Positions 33,751 through 46,519 of a stretch of 64,000 nucleotides of DNA are shown piece after piece (the stretch's first letter is position 1; the number at the start of each line of letters is the position of its first letter). A model generated the notes under the pieces. The model saw only the letters and a list, made by a program, of their open reading frames with translations, did not search any database and was not told where the DNA came from. The stretch lies in NCBI GenBank assembly GCA_013146195.2, contig CM028378.1:40748828-40812827 (forward strand). Direction: 5' to 3'. Both the position numbers and the translations under genes were made by a program. This stretch comes from Codonopsis lanceolata (Eukaryota; Streptophyta; Magnoliopsida; Asterales; Campanulaceae).

Positions 33751-34140
33751 TATGTACAATGCAATCAATGTATAATATAGATGTCTTAGTAAATATTCTA
33801 AGTTGCACCTTAGGACTTGTAAAATTATATTTTAGTATTTTAATGTGAGCTTTTGTCGTGGTTTTTCTCTTACGTCGGTCGGGCCTTTGATGTGATCACT
33901 AAGGACTTGGAGGTAGTATTCGAGGACTTCAAATAATGCCTTCCCTCTCCTTTTTATCTCCTTATTAATTAATTTTTTTGTGCTCTAACTTTTGCCTAGG
34001 TAGGCTGCCTTTCGGGTTTTCAACCTAAGCGAGCCCTTATTTCTCCTTTTTATTATTATTTTTTCTTTTTTTTTATAGGCCACTAACTTTTGCCTAGGCG
34101 CCCTTTCGGGTTTTTAGCCTAGCGAGGCTGGCCAGAGAGA
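33751..34140. repeat. spacer between the antisense gene and pol of copy B
   Basis: No gene. It contains the CCTAGGC / CCCTTTCGGG repeat pair (about 33990-34035 and 34086-34130) seen in A and D. The same pair appears again right of the gap (34695-34840). Confidence 0.7.
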
Positions 34141-37100
34141 GGAAGCATCTATTTGGATAGAGTAGCTCGGGGCATAGTACCTTTTAAGTTTGTCGAGGTT
34201 GAAGGGGGACAAGACAAGATCTTCCCATCTGATTTGTAAGAAGCACGGCACCTCTGATCGGATCTCCTTAACAATGTATGGTCACATCCGTGACTTCAAT
34301 TTCCCCTAGTATCAACGTAACTAGGGGTTTCTCGAGTACGAGGTCTCCAACTTGGATACCACGGCCTTTGACTTTTTATTGACGGCTTCGAGGCGTGTGC
34401 CTTTGATATGCGGGTATGCTCAAGGCTAACGGCGTCGTTCATCAATTAGGGCCGGTTCTTCGTATAATCCTTTGACCCATCAGCTTACGCTATATCGGAT
34501 TCCATCACCACTCTCTCAATGATGAATTNNNNNNNNNNNNNNNNNNNNNNNNNNNNNNNNNNNNNNNNNNNNNNNNNNNNNNNNNNNNNNNNNNNNNNNN
34601 NNNNNNNNNNNNNNNNNNNNNNNNNNNNAATGGCTTCAAATAATGCCTTCCTCCTTTTATTATTTTTTTCATCATTTATTTTTTTTTTATGCTCTAATTT
34701 TGCCTAGGCCGCCTCTTTTCGAGCCTTTCTAAACCTAGCGAGCTTTTTATTTATTTATTTATTTTATTTATTTATTTATTTTTTTTCTTTTTGCCCTAAC
34801 TTTTGCCTAGACCGCCCTTTCGGTTTTTTAGCCTAGCTGGTCGAGAGGGAAGCATTGGTCAATAGATAGCTCAGCGAGTACCTTTGAGTTTGTCGAGGTT
34901 GAAAGGCTCGACAAGATCTTCTCCGCCTTGGTTCGCGAGAAGCACGCACCTCCCCGACGGATCTCCTTAACAATGTATGGTCCCATCCAGGAGACTTCCA
35001 TTTTCCCCTAGTATCAACATAACTAGGGTTTTTCTCGAAGCACGAGGTCTCCGACTTGAATATCTCTACTTTTGACTTTTTATTGAAAGCTCGGCGATAC
35101 GCCTTTGATATGCCCTGTATGCTCTAAGGCTAGGAGGCATCGCTCATCAATTAGGGGCCGCCAGACGCCTTTCGACCCAATCAATTTCTCGCTTATATAT
35201 TAGCTTCCATCATCACTCTTAATGATGGAATTTCCACCTCTATTGGTAGTACCGCCCATGCCATATGCTGTAGAAGAGGGGTAGCCCATGGTGTGCTGAT
35301 CGACGCACGATAGCCCCAAAGGGCTAGTGGCAATTTTTCTCGCCGCCTCTTCCTCAGACGCCCATTTTCCTAATGATGTTCTCGAGAGTTTTATTGGTGC
35401 TTCAACGGCACCATTGCTTGTCGGGCCTGTAGGGGAGGATTTGTGTCTCGGATTTTGAACTCGCCCAGCCAGACTGCTTCACGCCCCTTCAAAATGAGAG
35501 CCGTTGTCTGAGATGATCTCGAAAGGTACCCCATAGCGTATATGATGTTGGCCCGAATAAATTGGATACCTTTCTGCATTTAAGACCTTGTAGGAAGAGG
35601 CTTCTACCCACTTTGTGAAGTAATCGACGGCTACCAAGACATATTCGTGGCCATTGATCCCTTCGGTGAATTTGGCCTATGACGCCGATACCCCATGTTG
35701 AGAAGGGCCGGGCCTGGAGTTGTATAAGACGCGCAAGCACATGTTGTAGATTGGCAAAGCGCTGACATTTGTCGCAATGTCGCACTCCACCGAATACGCG
35801 CCGAGCGCATTCCAATAGTACCCCTCGTTGATGATTTTCTTTGATAGCATATGGCCGCTCATGGGGCCCACAGTACCACCATAGCTTGATCCATAATTTG
35901 CTCGCCTTTTAGCCCGATCGACACATAGTAAGTCGAGGCCTTCTATACGCCGCCACCGCCGAGTACGAACCGAGGCCCATCTTCTCGTGGAGACTCTTCC
36001 CCTTTTGTCTAACCTGTGGGGATAAAGATTCTTCTCGAGCAGATTTAAGATATCAAGCATACCGTGGCTCGTGATCCGCCTCAGGTCAGTTGATTTTGAA
36101 ACAAGACGCCGGAGTGACTTTCTTCCCGACTATGAATGGTCGGACTTTAGTTTCAATGAATCGACCAAGGACGCCAGAGTGGCCGAGCATCACGAATTGA
36201 TTCCTATCTCGCGGGTGTAATGGAACGAGATAGAACCAAATCAAGCGGCGATCGTTATTAACTTGGCATGATAGAGCCGAGGATCCCGGGTCTTCCACCT
36301 TCCTTCGACTTGATTTATAATCGTGGCCGAGTCTCCAGACTTCGAGATCTTTAGCTCCCCTTTGAGAGCTTCTTCTAGGCCAAGAATACAAGCTTCATAC
36401 TCCGCCGTATTATTTGAACATTCGAACTCCAACCTTATGGCCACGGAGTATGAGAGTCGCCAGGATCGACAACAAGATTCCTATGCCAAAGCTCTTTGTT
36501 TGCGGTCGCCAAAGAACATTTGCCAACAGTGTCCCGGCCGCGATTTCCGTGATACCTTCGTCTGGGAAACCTGCCGCTTGCATCTTCGGCCTTCGAGGTA
36601 GATCTAAGTGGTCCGCAATGACGCTCCTTTGATAGACTTGAGAGTGACATAGGTTATGTCAAACTCATTAAGAAGAAAGACCACTTGCCGCTGACAGTGA
36701 TGGCTTACCGAAGATGTATTTGATAGTGGTCCATCCCGATACGAGCTTGATGGACCTTCCTCGAGATAGGTTTTGAGCCTGAAGTGGCCTGCACTAGGCC
36801 TGCAACTTTTTTCCAAAGTCGAATAGTTTAGCTCGCTTCTTGTAGCTTCCTACTTATGAAATATATGGCGTTTTCAATGTAGGAATCTTCCTTCTCGGGC
36901 GAGCATAGCCCCTACCGATGTGTCCGTGACTAAGTATAAGGAGAGGTTTATGTGTATGAGGTAGCAATGTGGGATTGGTAAGGTAGGCTTTATTTTCTCG
37001 AAGGCTAGCCGGCACTTGTCCGCACTTGATCAAGATTCTTTTGAGGAGTTTAAAGAGGGCTCGCATGTAGTCACTGTCTCGATGAAACGGCCGATGTATC

Positions 37101-38060
37101 GCAACCGGCCTAGGAAGCCTTTTACTTTAGCTGGGAGTTTTGGTTTTCGTGGCATTTCCGTCCAGATGGCTTTGATTTTTGCCGGCTCGATCTCGATGCC
37201 TTGCTCGCTACTAGAAATCCCGTGACTTTGCCTCCGTAACCCCGAATGTGCATTTGGTGGGGTTAAGCTTCATCCGTGCTTTCTCGAGTCTTTCAAGAAC
37301 TTCGAGATCTTTAATGTGAGCACCATAGGCGCCTGAATGCACGATCATATCATCGACATAGACCTCCATCTCCTGTGGATCATGTCGTGGAAGAGGTGGT
37401 GGTGGCCTCCGTAAGTGGCTCCGCATTCTTCAATCCGAATGGCATGACAAGATAACAAGAAGTCCCCAAGGAGTAGTGAATGAGGTCTTTCCCCGGTCTT
37501 CGCCGCCATTTTGATTTGATTGTAGCCCAAGATGCCGCCGACAAAGGATCGGACTTTGTGAGCCGCGACGCATCTACCACAATATCAATGTTGGGTGGGG
37601 AAGTCATCTGGGCGACGCTTGTTGAGGTCGCGAAGTCTACACAGATTCTCGACTTTCCCTGGGCTTGGGAACGGTCACTATATTGGACAATGTGTCGGGT
37701 ATTCAACTACCCGATGAAGTTGACGCTAAATGCTTCATGATTTCTTCTTTGACTTGTAGTGACCATTCTCGCTTGATGCGGCGGAGCTTTTGTTTGATCG
37801 GGCGAGCATCCGGTATGTGGGAATCCTGCTCGACTATAGCCGATCTAGGCCGGCATATCTTCATAGACCAGCAAAGATGTCTACGAACTCCTTTAGGAGA
37901 TCAATAAGTGCCTTTCTTTCTCGACCTGGAGGTAATCGCCGATTCTCGATTTCTTTTGATTTCATTGTCCACCCAGTTGATAGTGACTGTGTCTTCAAGA
38001 TTTGCCGATGAATGGCTTGCCTCGGTACTCGATCGACTTTGCAAGCTCAAGTAGATAATT
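34141..38060 (-). pseudogene. pol: Tat pol of copy B (integrase, RNase H, RT), badly damaged
   Basis: Minus-strand pieces: integrase C-terminus twice (34141-34520 and 34845-35222), integrase zinc-finger/core remains (35391-36060; CDKCQRFANLQHV), RNase H (36241-36650; NNTAEYEACILGLEEALKG), the RT-linked RNase H (36604-36816; VVFLLNEFDITYVTLKSIKG) and RT (36854-37907; MEVYVDDMIVHS at about 37365). All domains are in the order expected for Tat, read leftwards. Almost every domain is broken by 1-10-base deletions compared with D, far more than in neighbouring parts of the same element. The domain content is certain; the exact sequence is doubtful. Confidence 0.8.
34529..34628. other. assembly gap (100 N)
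   Basis: Exactly 100 N, the conventional length for a gap of unknown size. The flanking blocks 33933-34520 and 34635-35222 are diverged copies of the same Tat region (spacer repeats plus integrase C-terminus). Confidence 0.99.
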
Positions 38061-38099
38061 TTATCTTTGGGTCCATTTTATTAAATGACTCATTATCAT

Positions 38100-41000
38100 A
38101 ATTATTATTATTTAATGCGTTTTTAAATTAGGTGCAACTAAGGAATAAGCAAAGACATCCATATTATTATTAAAAGCACATTGACAGGGTTATTACATTG
38201 TTGAGGACCCGGGTTTGAGATCCTCAATTATAGGTAGCGGATTGGTAGATGACCAACTGCAGCTAGGAAAGGATCGGGATAGTATATCCAAGCCGCCACC
38301 GTGTCCGCGGTGTCGAGCGACCGGTAGTGGTGTACCAATTTCAGAGGCTTATTAGAAATAGACTCAAACTCGCAGAGTTTTTCATAATCGCCTCCGCCTA
38401 TCATACCCGTAAAGTCGCCTCCTAGACCGTCATCATCTAGCAGGCCAAAGATAATCATCTTGGTCTATAGACCAAGCATTTTCAATGGTGACAGCTTTAT
38501 AATGGTGCTACGGGCTCCGTGGTAACTGCTCCATACCATCCGAGAATACCGACATCATCAAAGACTTCCCAACCAGGCATCTTTTCCCATTCTCGTCTAT
38601 CCAGGTTCAGAAACATGAGATAGGCTTCGCCTCCCTTTACGCACAAAATAACCATTTAAGGTTTTTCGATGTATCGAGAGGGGGATATTCATAAGGAAGC
38701 TTTTTCATTTCGCTTTCTTTCTTACGCCTGCTTTCATGACCGCGGCTACTTCACTGAGTAGGCGTGTATCCTAGACCGAAAGGAGGGATACATTCCTTAA
38801 GTTCATCTTGGACTAAATTAACTAGTCCTTGCCGATTTCTGCCGAGACCTAGACCGCATATAATTCATTTTTCTAACATGTTTAAAGGGACCATGTTTCC
38901 TAGGGAGGTAACTTTCTTACCAATGATGTCAGCCATATTCAATGGCGTTAACCACGCTTGGGATAACCTCAAAGCCACCGAGGAAAATACCGTTGTCTTC
39001 ATGTTCTATCTCGAGGATTGGGATATCCTCGCTTCCTTATTCTCCACGATCTTGTCGGCCGTAATAATTACTATGTGATCATCGTGGATGAATTTGACAC
39101 GCCGGTGTAATGAAGAGGCTACCCCTTTACCCCATGAATCCAAGGGCGCCCCAACAACAAAGCAAAGGTGGCCGGTATATCCGTGACTTGGAACTCAACC
39201 GGCATGTTTAAGTGGCCCAACAGCTAACATTAAAGTGACACCCCCAAGACACATCGACCGGTGTTGTCGTATGCCTTAACTGCTGCGAGGAAGGAGTGAG
39301 TTCGATATTTTTATCCCCGCTTGGCTAGTGTATCCGGCAGACATACATTCAAATAAGACCCATTATCTATCAAAACTCTGGGAACCCGCTTTCTCCAAAA
39401 TTCCCACAATGATGCCAAGAGCATCAATGTGGTTAGTTCCTTCCTCGGCAGTGTCTAGATCGGTAAACATTATCACGCTCCCGAAATGAATGTTCCCGAT
39501 CATCCGAGTGAGCTCGCTGGGGAGGTTTCAATAGAACGACCGCTTGGCTTAGCGACTTAGCCGTATCACTTGGGTCTTGAAGCACACAAGAAGCCCCGTG
39601 ATGGAAATGTTGGCTCGAGTTTTCTTCATCCGAGTTAATAAAGAATCTTCCATCGCTTTAGCCCCAAAGATCTCGTTATTTGATCCTTTTCGCAGTGGTC
39701 ACCTCTTTCGTGGTCTGGCCGTAGGCTCGGCCAGATCGGTAAGGTGGCTAACATCTCCACCAACCCAAGTGGCTTTTTTCAATGTTACAGTGTTTTGGCT
39801 ACCAAGGATGGTGTCCCAAGAGAGCATATTACGCTTAAGCTCTTTTATGGATAAGGGTGGAGGAATAGGAATGAGGATATATGGAAGTGGGTGTTTATTT
39901 ATTTCAAACTTGGGCACAGGAAGGTTTTCATCAACCTCAATCATATTGATTTGAGGTAGAGGGTTATTGACTACATTTGGTCTGGGTGGAGGCTTTTCAA
40001 TAACCTTGTCATCTATTAGGTCCTGGATAGCATTTTTGAGGGTGTAACATTTGTCGGTGAGGTGACCATTGGAGCGATGATATTCACAGTACTGGGCATG
40101 GTTCCAAGTCCTGGGCAGGGGGTCAGGTGGCTTATAATTTTCCAATGGCTTCAACACTCCTTGTGCCATTAGCCCCGCAGATCACGCATCGGGAGCTTGC
40201 GGTAGCTCATCAAAATGCCGGCTTACCCCGCTCGATTTCTCAAGTTTCGGCCGGGCCATTATTTGCTCCCATCAGTATTGACGTAAGTCTCGACCCATAA
40301 TACCATGGAACGTAGCTATAATTTTGGGTAGAAAATGGGGTTGAGGCATTCCCTACCATATTGACTACCGAGTCGATGTTGTCTTTCCTTTGGAGTAACG
40401 GAAAGAACTAGAAGACGTATTGGTTTTTAGTTGGCCGGTCCGTATATCGTCATCAATACGGGCTCCTATCTCCACTATTTCTTTGAAATTGGTATAGGGG
40501 AGGTACCGCATATGTTCCAGGTAAATGGGTTGGAGGTTTTTGATGAACATCCGGCATGACTCGGCCGGATCGGTCAAAGGTCTCAGGCTGCCAACTTTCT
40601 CTTCCACCGACCATTTGCAAACTCGCGGCAGTTTCCTTTTCCGTTGGGTGCACGATTCAAGGTCCCTCCTATTTTCGTGATCGGTATTATCTTTGTATCT
40701 TTCGAGGAATGCTTCGCTATCTCGTCCCGGTATTCATGGTACCGCTATCGACAAAGATTAACCATTGCTTGCGGCTCCTACCGGTGAGGTGAAAATTGAA
40801 GCCATAGCTTCAAAGCTAGCTCCCCGTGATCGCATGCCTGGAATAAGATCTTAAATGGGATATGGGGCATCCAAATTCCGTCAAACTTTTCTATGTCGGG
40901 CATTTTGAACTTTGAGGGAAGTATTGCTGATGGTTGCAATGTTAGGGCCCGAGTAGAAAATTCCCCTTTATTGAGGAGTTTAAGCATCATGGCCTTCATA

Positions 41001-41770
41001 TTTTCCATGTCGGCCTCCATTTTGGTGGTTGGGGGAGTTGGTTTTTGGTATATACTGGCTGGATTTGGGAAGGCTGGGTTATTTTCTGGTTGAAGGTAGG
41101 GATTTTGAGCTGGTGGGTTTTGGACAGTATATGGGATCTGGGTTAATGGAATTTGGGCATTATAAGGGTTCTGAGTGGGATATATGTATTGGTTTGGATA
41201 AAGGTCTTGGGTTATTGGATTCTGGATAGTATAAGGATTTTGGTTTGGTGGGTTTTGGGTAGTGTATGGATTCTGAATTGGTGGGTTTTGGGTAGTGTAT
41301 GGATTCTGGGTTGGTGGGTTATTGGTAGCTTCAGCCGGGCGACTAGGATCATTAGGAGGTAAATATGTGGTAACTTGGCCTGGTGGGTTAAAGCTTTTCG
41401 GGTCCATGTGTGGGCTATTTAGGAGTGGGTTAGTTATAGGAAAAGGAAGGTCATTTGGGTTCTGGGTGTTTGGGAGAATATATTGTGGATAAGGCGGGTA
41501 GGGATATATATTTGGGTAGTAGGGACTTGGTGGAGGATTGGGATTTGGGATAGTGGTAGTATTTGGTGGGTTAGTGTTTGGCTGAAGGATTGGGTTTGGA
41601 GGCATCTGAGATGTGGATGCTTCTTGGGGAATGGTAGGGGAAGAATTCACCTCACCACTGGATTTTAGACTCTGTACCAGACTAGCCATTTGACTCATCG
41701 CCGCACTCCAACCTTTGGTCAAACCATTCTGCATTGCTGAGGCGGAACATACTGGAGCCCCGAACTGCAC
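38100..41770 (-). pseudogene. gag: Tat gag and protease region of copy B
   Basis: Gag starts near 41770. Residues about 30-230 are Pro/Asn/Gln-rich with many NPYTTQNPP-type repeats (DNA minisatellite 41095-41335), followed by the gag fold (MEADMENMKAMMLKLLNKGE and MPDIEKFDG) to about 40365. The zinc-knuckle-like block CEYHRSNGHLTDKC is at about 40085-40045. A protease region (39600-38760) and an acidic linker (38458-38228) follow. Frames break at about 40800, 40300, 39700 and repeatedly below 39600. Gag would package element RNA; protease would process it. Not functional as written. Confidence 0.8.
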
Positions 41771-43207
41771 TCCATAGCCGATTCACTTTCTTCGCCATCT
41801 TGCCGCTTGATACCGCCGAACTCGATTGCCTCGCCTGCTCGATTCTGGCGATACCCTCGATCGATTTCGACGCTTTCTTCGAATCAACCGCAGGCGATTA
41901 TCTCTCGCTTTTCAAATTCGGGCAGTCTCGAGGAAAATGGGGTTTGGTAGGTATCAAGGAATTTGGTGGAGGCTATCTGGGCTTGAAGTACAGCGTGCCT
42001 TTTTATTAGTATTTTATTATTATTATTTTCATGTTCCCTACAATTGACCGGATAAGCACATGCTTTATTTTGACAGTCTCAGGACTTTTCCTGGAACAGT
42101 GGATTCTTTCTCCAGTATAGGACCAACGTATTCCACTTTCGACTTGGATCGAGGCGTCCCGAAGGGCCTATACTCTTTCGAGATCCACCATCCGAAATGG
42201 TCTAGGTCGAGCATCGAGAATTATAAATCAGCCCCATTTATTATTTATTGTATTTTTTTTTTGAACTGTGCATTTTTTTTTGCAATATATATATATATAT
42301 ATATATTTTTTTTTTTGACTTATATATATATATATATATTTTTTTTTTTTTTGATTTTTTTTTGACAGGGCTGACCTATAATTCAAAGATGCAAAAATCG
42401 GTCGGTCTGTGAAGTGTCCTGAAAGACTATATGCATTCTAACGTTGGCTCATGCAGGGGGTACGCTGACCATGGTGTAGGGTAATAGTTCGGAATATATT
42501 TATATGTGTGCACGTGTGTGCGGTATCTAGAGCGATAAAATCTTTATTTATTTTACGTATATAAAAAATAAAACAAATTTGGCCTTGTCTTCTTTGTTAT
42601 ATGTGGATTTTCTCGGCTTTTTATGTTTGAGCGCAAGCAAGCAAGCACACCATTTTAAGAAATAGAAAGAAAAGCGGGGAAACTATCTATCCCTATTAAT
42701 TACAAATTTGGTCCTATCCCCCAAAATAAAATGACAGCATGAATGCAGATATATGCGATGTATATCTAATAAAGTGAAAAAGAAAAATGAACTGAAAGAA
42801 ATAAATGAAAGAAAATAGAGCCGGAAGTAAAGCCCAGCTCTTTTGTTGTGCTGCCCGGAATTTATTGTAATATATATAATAGATATATACATTTTTTTTT
42901 GATTTTTCGAAAAAAAAAATTTTATAATATTTTTATATATATATATATATTTTTTTTTGATTTTTGAATTTTTTTTATACTCTTAAACATATCCGTAACA
43001 TGTATCGGAACGAGACTACTGCCAGATGGAGGATCATATCCACAAATATAGCCACGGCCGTAATGGGAACACTTTATTGAAATGCGTAAATTAATATAAC
43101 GAGCATACTGCAGCCAGAAACAAAGAAAAACAAAAAAAAGTTTTATTTTATGAGTCTAGCCCTCCATTTTATTTAAAATAAAACAACTCCCCAGCAGAGT
43201 CGCCCTT
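41771..43207 (-). other. untranslated leader and primer binding site of copy B
   Basis: No gene. Counterpart of 23370-24678. It has (TA)n runs at 42287-42339 and 42937-42951. The primer binding site at 43188-43204 lacks the perfect TGG start (GGCGACTCTGCTGGGGA preceded by three extra bases), so priming from this copy would be impaired if the sequence is right. Confidence 0.75.
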
Positions 43208-45027
43208 TGTGAGGTTCAGGGGTGCGCCCCGCGCCGCCTTGGATAGGGGTGCGGCGTGCGTGCGGATGCGGGACACCACTTGCTTTCTCGTTCCACCCTC
43301 CCTTGTTTAGGGGAAGACGAAATCCAAAGTGCGAGAGGAGTGCTGTCTATATTAGCACGTTGGAATGTGCCTCGGTTGCCTTGAGTGGATTTTGTATCCA
43401 AAATGGGAACTAATGGTTTTCCATGTCAAGTTATCCCTTATTTCGGGGATAACAGGATATGGGAATGCATTACCCTTCCATTCCCATTCTCCCCTTTTAT
43501 CTTTCAGGGGAAAATAGAGAAGTGCAAGAAAGGATATTGCGACGCCCCCACTTATGGATTTATTGAAAATAGCCTTATGGCCCAATCAGATCACTATGGG
43601 AGCTATGGGTTTCCCGCATCAAGTTATCCCTTGTTTAGGGGATACCAGGATATGAGAATACATCACCCCTCCATTCCCGTATCTCCCTTTTTTAGGGGAG
43701 AACAGGAAAGTGCAAAGAGGGAATGTTGCGAGGCCCCACTGGATCTGAAAGTTTTAGAGTCGCCACCTTTATTTTAAGGCAAAAATAAAGGAAAACCGTA
43801 AAAAAAACCGAGATTTTAGAAAGCGGGTTCGGAGGCTAAGTTACGAGTTGGGAAGGTGCTAGGCACCCAACTTCGCCCTTTCGATCTCAAAACGTTTTTG
43901 GTGAAATATGCTCATTGTTATATTTATCTAGCAAATAAATAAGGTCTTATTTTGACAAGGGAAATTTAAACAGATACTTTCGTGGCTACATTATTTACGG
44001 ACTCCCAGCTGTCTCCTTCCAATAATTACAGACACATTTAAGAATATTTGGCCATTATAACGGCTCTTTTACATAATATTTCCTAATCTGATCCAGGCAG
44101 CACAACGGCTTATATTGACTACATTGCGCCGGATTTAAATAACAATTTTTGAAAAATAAATAAAAGAAACAAAAAAAATACAAATGAAATAAAATACGCT
44201 CTTAAAGGTATTACCTTTTAGAGCGGCGGTGTCTTCGCTCGTCCCCGGGGAGAGGGAGTCTTTTGTTTTAGATTGAGCTAGGCGGGATAGGTTGCTTGAT
44301 TTTTGAAGTTTGGGCTTATCAACTCGAGGCGTGTGGACTTTATTTGGGTAGGTTTTGGCCTTTCTAGTTGGGCGGAACCTAGACTTAGTTTTGACTTTTT
44401 AGCTCATTACTCGGGCGGGCGAATAGCGACTTATTTTGGGATTCTGAATTTGGGGATGTGAGGTGGATACCTAACAACTAGGCTAGGGATCACTTATAAC
44501 CTATGGGTTTTTGATTTGGCAGAGTTTGGACGGGGTTTGGAGACTATAGGGGCTTCCACTCACCTATCTCGCACCTCTCGTACTATTGATATAGAAAGAA
44601 ACGAAGCAGAGCTTCGCTGCGATCAAAAATTGTGGATGAAAAATTGTGCGTAAACTGGGAGCCGAAGGCCTCTATTTATACTGGAGGAGAGGGACGCGGC
44701 TGGAATTTCTTGATTTCTTTCCCGTGCATTGGCAGCTTGTACCTTGTGCTTGAAAAGTTGTACATTTTAATTGTGAGAGCAGCGTACAGTGCATCCCATG
44801 GTGCGGCCAAGGCATGCTTGGTGCGGTACCATGGGCCCTTTTGGCGGCACCAGCAAGCTTTCCAGGTTTCATTTTTTTGCACTTTACCCCCCTGCAGTTC
44901 ACTGTTTCGCGCATCCTGCTTTTCCTTTCGCATTTTTGACTCCTGCAACTTGACATTCGTTAAGTTTTAACAGTTCTTGATATTTATGTCAGTCACATAC
45001 CAGGGGTACGAAATTGGGGTGTCTACA
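43208..45027 (-). repeat. Tat LTR shared by copies B and D
   Basis: 1820 bases, TGTGAGGTTC at 43208 to GGGTGTCTACA at 45027. B's leader adjoins its left end, so it is the 5' LTR of B. The right end directly touches the middle of D's DUF7745-like gene, so it serves as the left LTR of the truncated copy D. The minus-strand TATA box region is near 44670. Confidence 0.88.
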
Positions 45028-46519
45028 TCGTCCATACATGGCCATCCGGGAGCTATTCCGCACTACCCGCGATGATACTCCAGGTTTCTTTAATGGAGTA
45101 ACTTTTGATTTAATTGTCCTCCCTGGCGCCTTCACAGAATTCAGGGAGGATGATATAGATTACCTGCGGTGTAGGCTGTTTGCGCTCTTCCTTTGCCTGG
45201 TAGGGAGATATTTGTTGGTGGGCCAACATGGATTTATTGATGTGTGGGTCGTTGACCTTGCATTGCAGGCTCGAGATCGCCGGTTGAATATTGTTCCGGT
45301 GATTCTGGTAGAGACCTTTGCGGGCCTGAATGCGTTTGCCGGCGGTGATGAATTATTCCCTACCGGAAGCCCCATTTTGCTCCATATGTGGTTGGAGGAA
45401 CATTTTCTTTGGGTGATGGCCCTCGTGCTGCATGGAGCACCGTATGACCCGGCGCTTTATGTCCTTCGTGGTCACCTTCCTTGGACTAATTACTCGGAAT
45501 TTGATTGGGCTGAGCATTTTTACCGCAGGGGCTCCATGGATATAATATGGGTGATCCACCATTGGCATATCCGACGCTTTCTTCTGTATTCCGCTGAGTA
45601 TAGTCAAGTGGTCATGCTGGGTATTGAGCGGACCTCCTTTTATAGGCCTGACCGGATCTTGCGCCAATTCGGGAGAGAGCAGCTGATTCTCGACTTAACT
45701 CGTCCTGTATATTTAGAGATGGAGAATAATAACGAGGACTTGGGTGCCGCTATTCAGGGTATGTGGCAACGGGATTTTGAGAGGCTGGAGGTAGCCTATC
45801 CATTTGCTGATTACATGCTTCTTTCCCATGGGTATCTGGCATGGATAATGGTGGCTGCCGAGGGGCCGTCCCGCGTTATCAGGCGCGGACTGAGGAACTT
45901 GTTGGGCCGTCATGTTACTAACGAGATAGACACTCGCCTGATGGAGATAGGCGAGGATATTGACAGTTCGGGGTTAGTCGTCCCTCAGGCTTTGGAGGCG
46001 GAGTTCAGACGGGTACATGGTCTCGGTGCCCGAACAGCCCCTGGAAATTCTGCGGGTCCCAGCAATGCACCCCACAGATTAAGCAATGCTAGCAGGCAAC
46101 ACAACCCATGGGAACCGGAAGTAGCTGCTCCCCCTCCCCATAATGGATGGGGCACAACTTTCAGAGCTGGCGACAATGAGCCTCCTCGGTTGAGCATCGC
46201 GAGCAGGCAGGATAATCCGTGGGAGCCGAGGAGGAGGCATCCCTCCTCCTTCGCTTTGGATGAAGTGCTTGCTTTCGGGAATGATGGGCTGGTCAGAGCA
46301 ATGCGGCTACCGGGAGAGCAGGGGATCTTGATGATGAAGAGGAGGATACTTCTAGTGGCTCACATGCGGGTAAGACTAGAGCTTCTTCGGCGCCTCGCAG
46401 GAGGAGTATATGGGCCCGGCTGGGCGGACGCCACAGACATTAATGGACCACCTTGGGGCTTAAGCTGCAAAAGAGGGGATAGTTTCTGGGAAAACAAAGG
46501 GGATACAGGCAATAGATAG
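45028..46519 (+). CDS. DUF7745-like extra gene of copy D, open over 493 codons, N-terminus replaced by LTR
   Basis: The frame is open from the LTR junction to the stop at 46517-46519; the first ATG is at 45038. The product starts MAIRELFRTTRDDTPGFFNG. It then has LVGRYLLVGQHGFIDVWVVD, the IVPVILVETFAGL and LFPTGSPILLHMWLEEHFLW blocks (about residues 85-130), DWAEHFYRRGSMDIIWVIHH, DRILRQFGREQ, and a C-terminal half with two RLSNASRQHNPWEPE-type repeats and a basic tail. About 100 N-terminal residues seen in copy B (32000-32305) are missing. No frameshift or stop is present over 1.48 kb, unlike A and B. The LTR to its left points the other way, so transcription from it is not expected. Function unknown. 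Antisense to pol of the same element. Confidence 0.72.

Larger units (their letters stand above)
24679..45027 (-). mobile_element. full-length Tat/Ogre-type element, copy B (about 20 kb)
   Basis: In minus orientation: 5' LTR 43208-45027, primer binding site and leader 41771-43207, gag-protease 41770-38100, RT-RNase H-integrase 38060-34141 interrupted by the N gap, the extra genes on the opposite strand (DUF7745-like 32000-33750, PMD 28118-31367), 3' region with hairpins 26515-28117 and 3' LTR 24679-26514. Its size compares with Ogre elements. Pol is heavily damaged, partly perhaps by assembly error. Confidence 0.85.

Noticed and set aside
41029..41668. Gly/Trp-rich plus-strand frames opposite gag in copies B and D
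   Set aside because: Shadows of the Pro/Asn/Gln repeat-rich gag on the minus strand.
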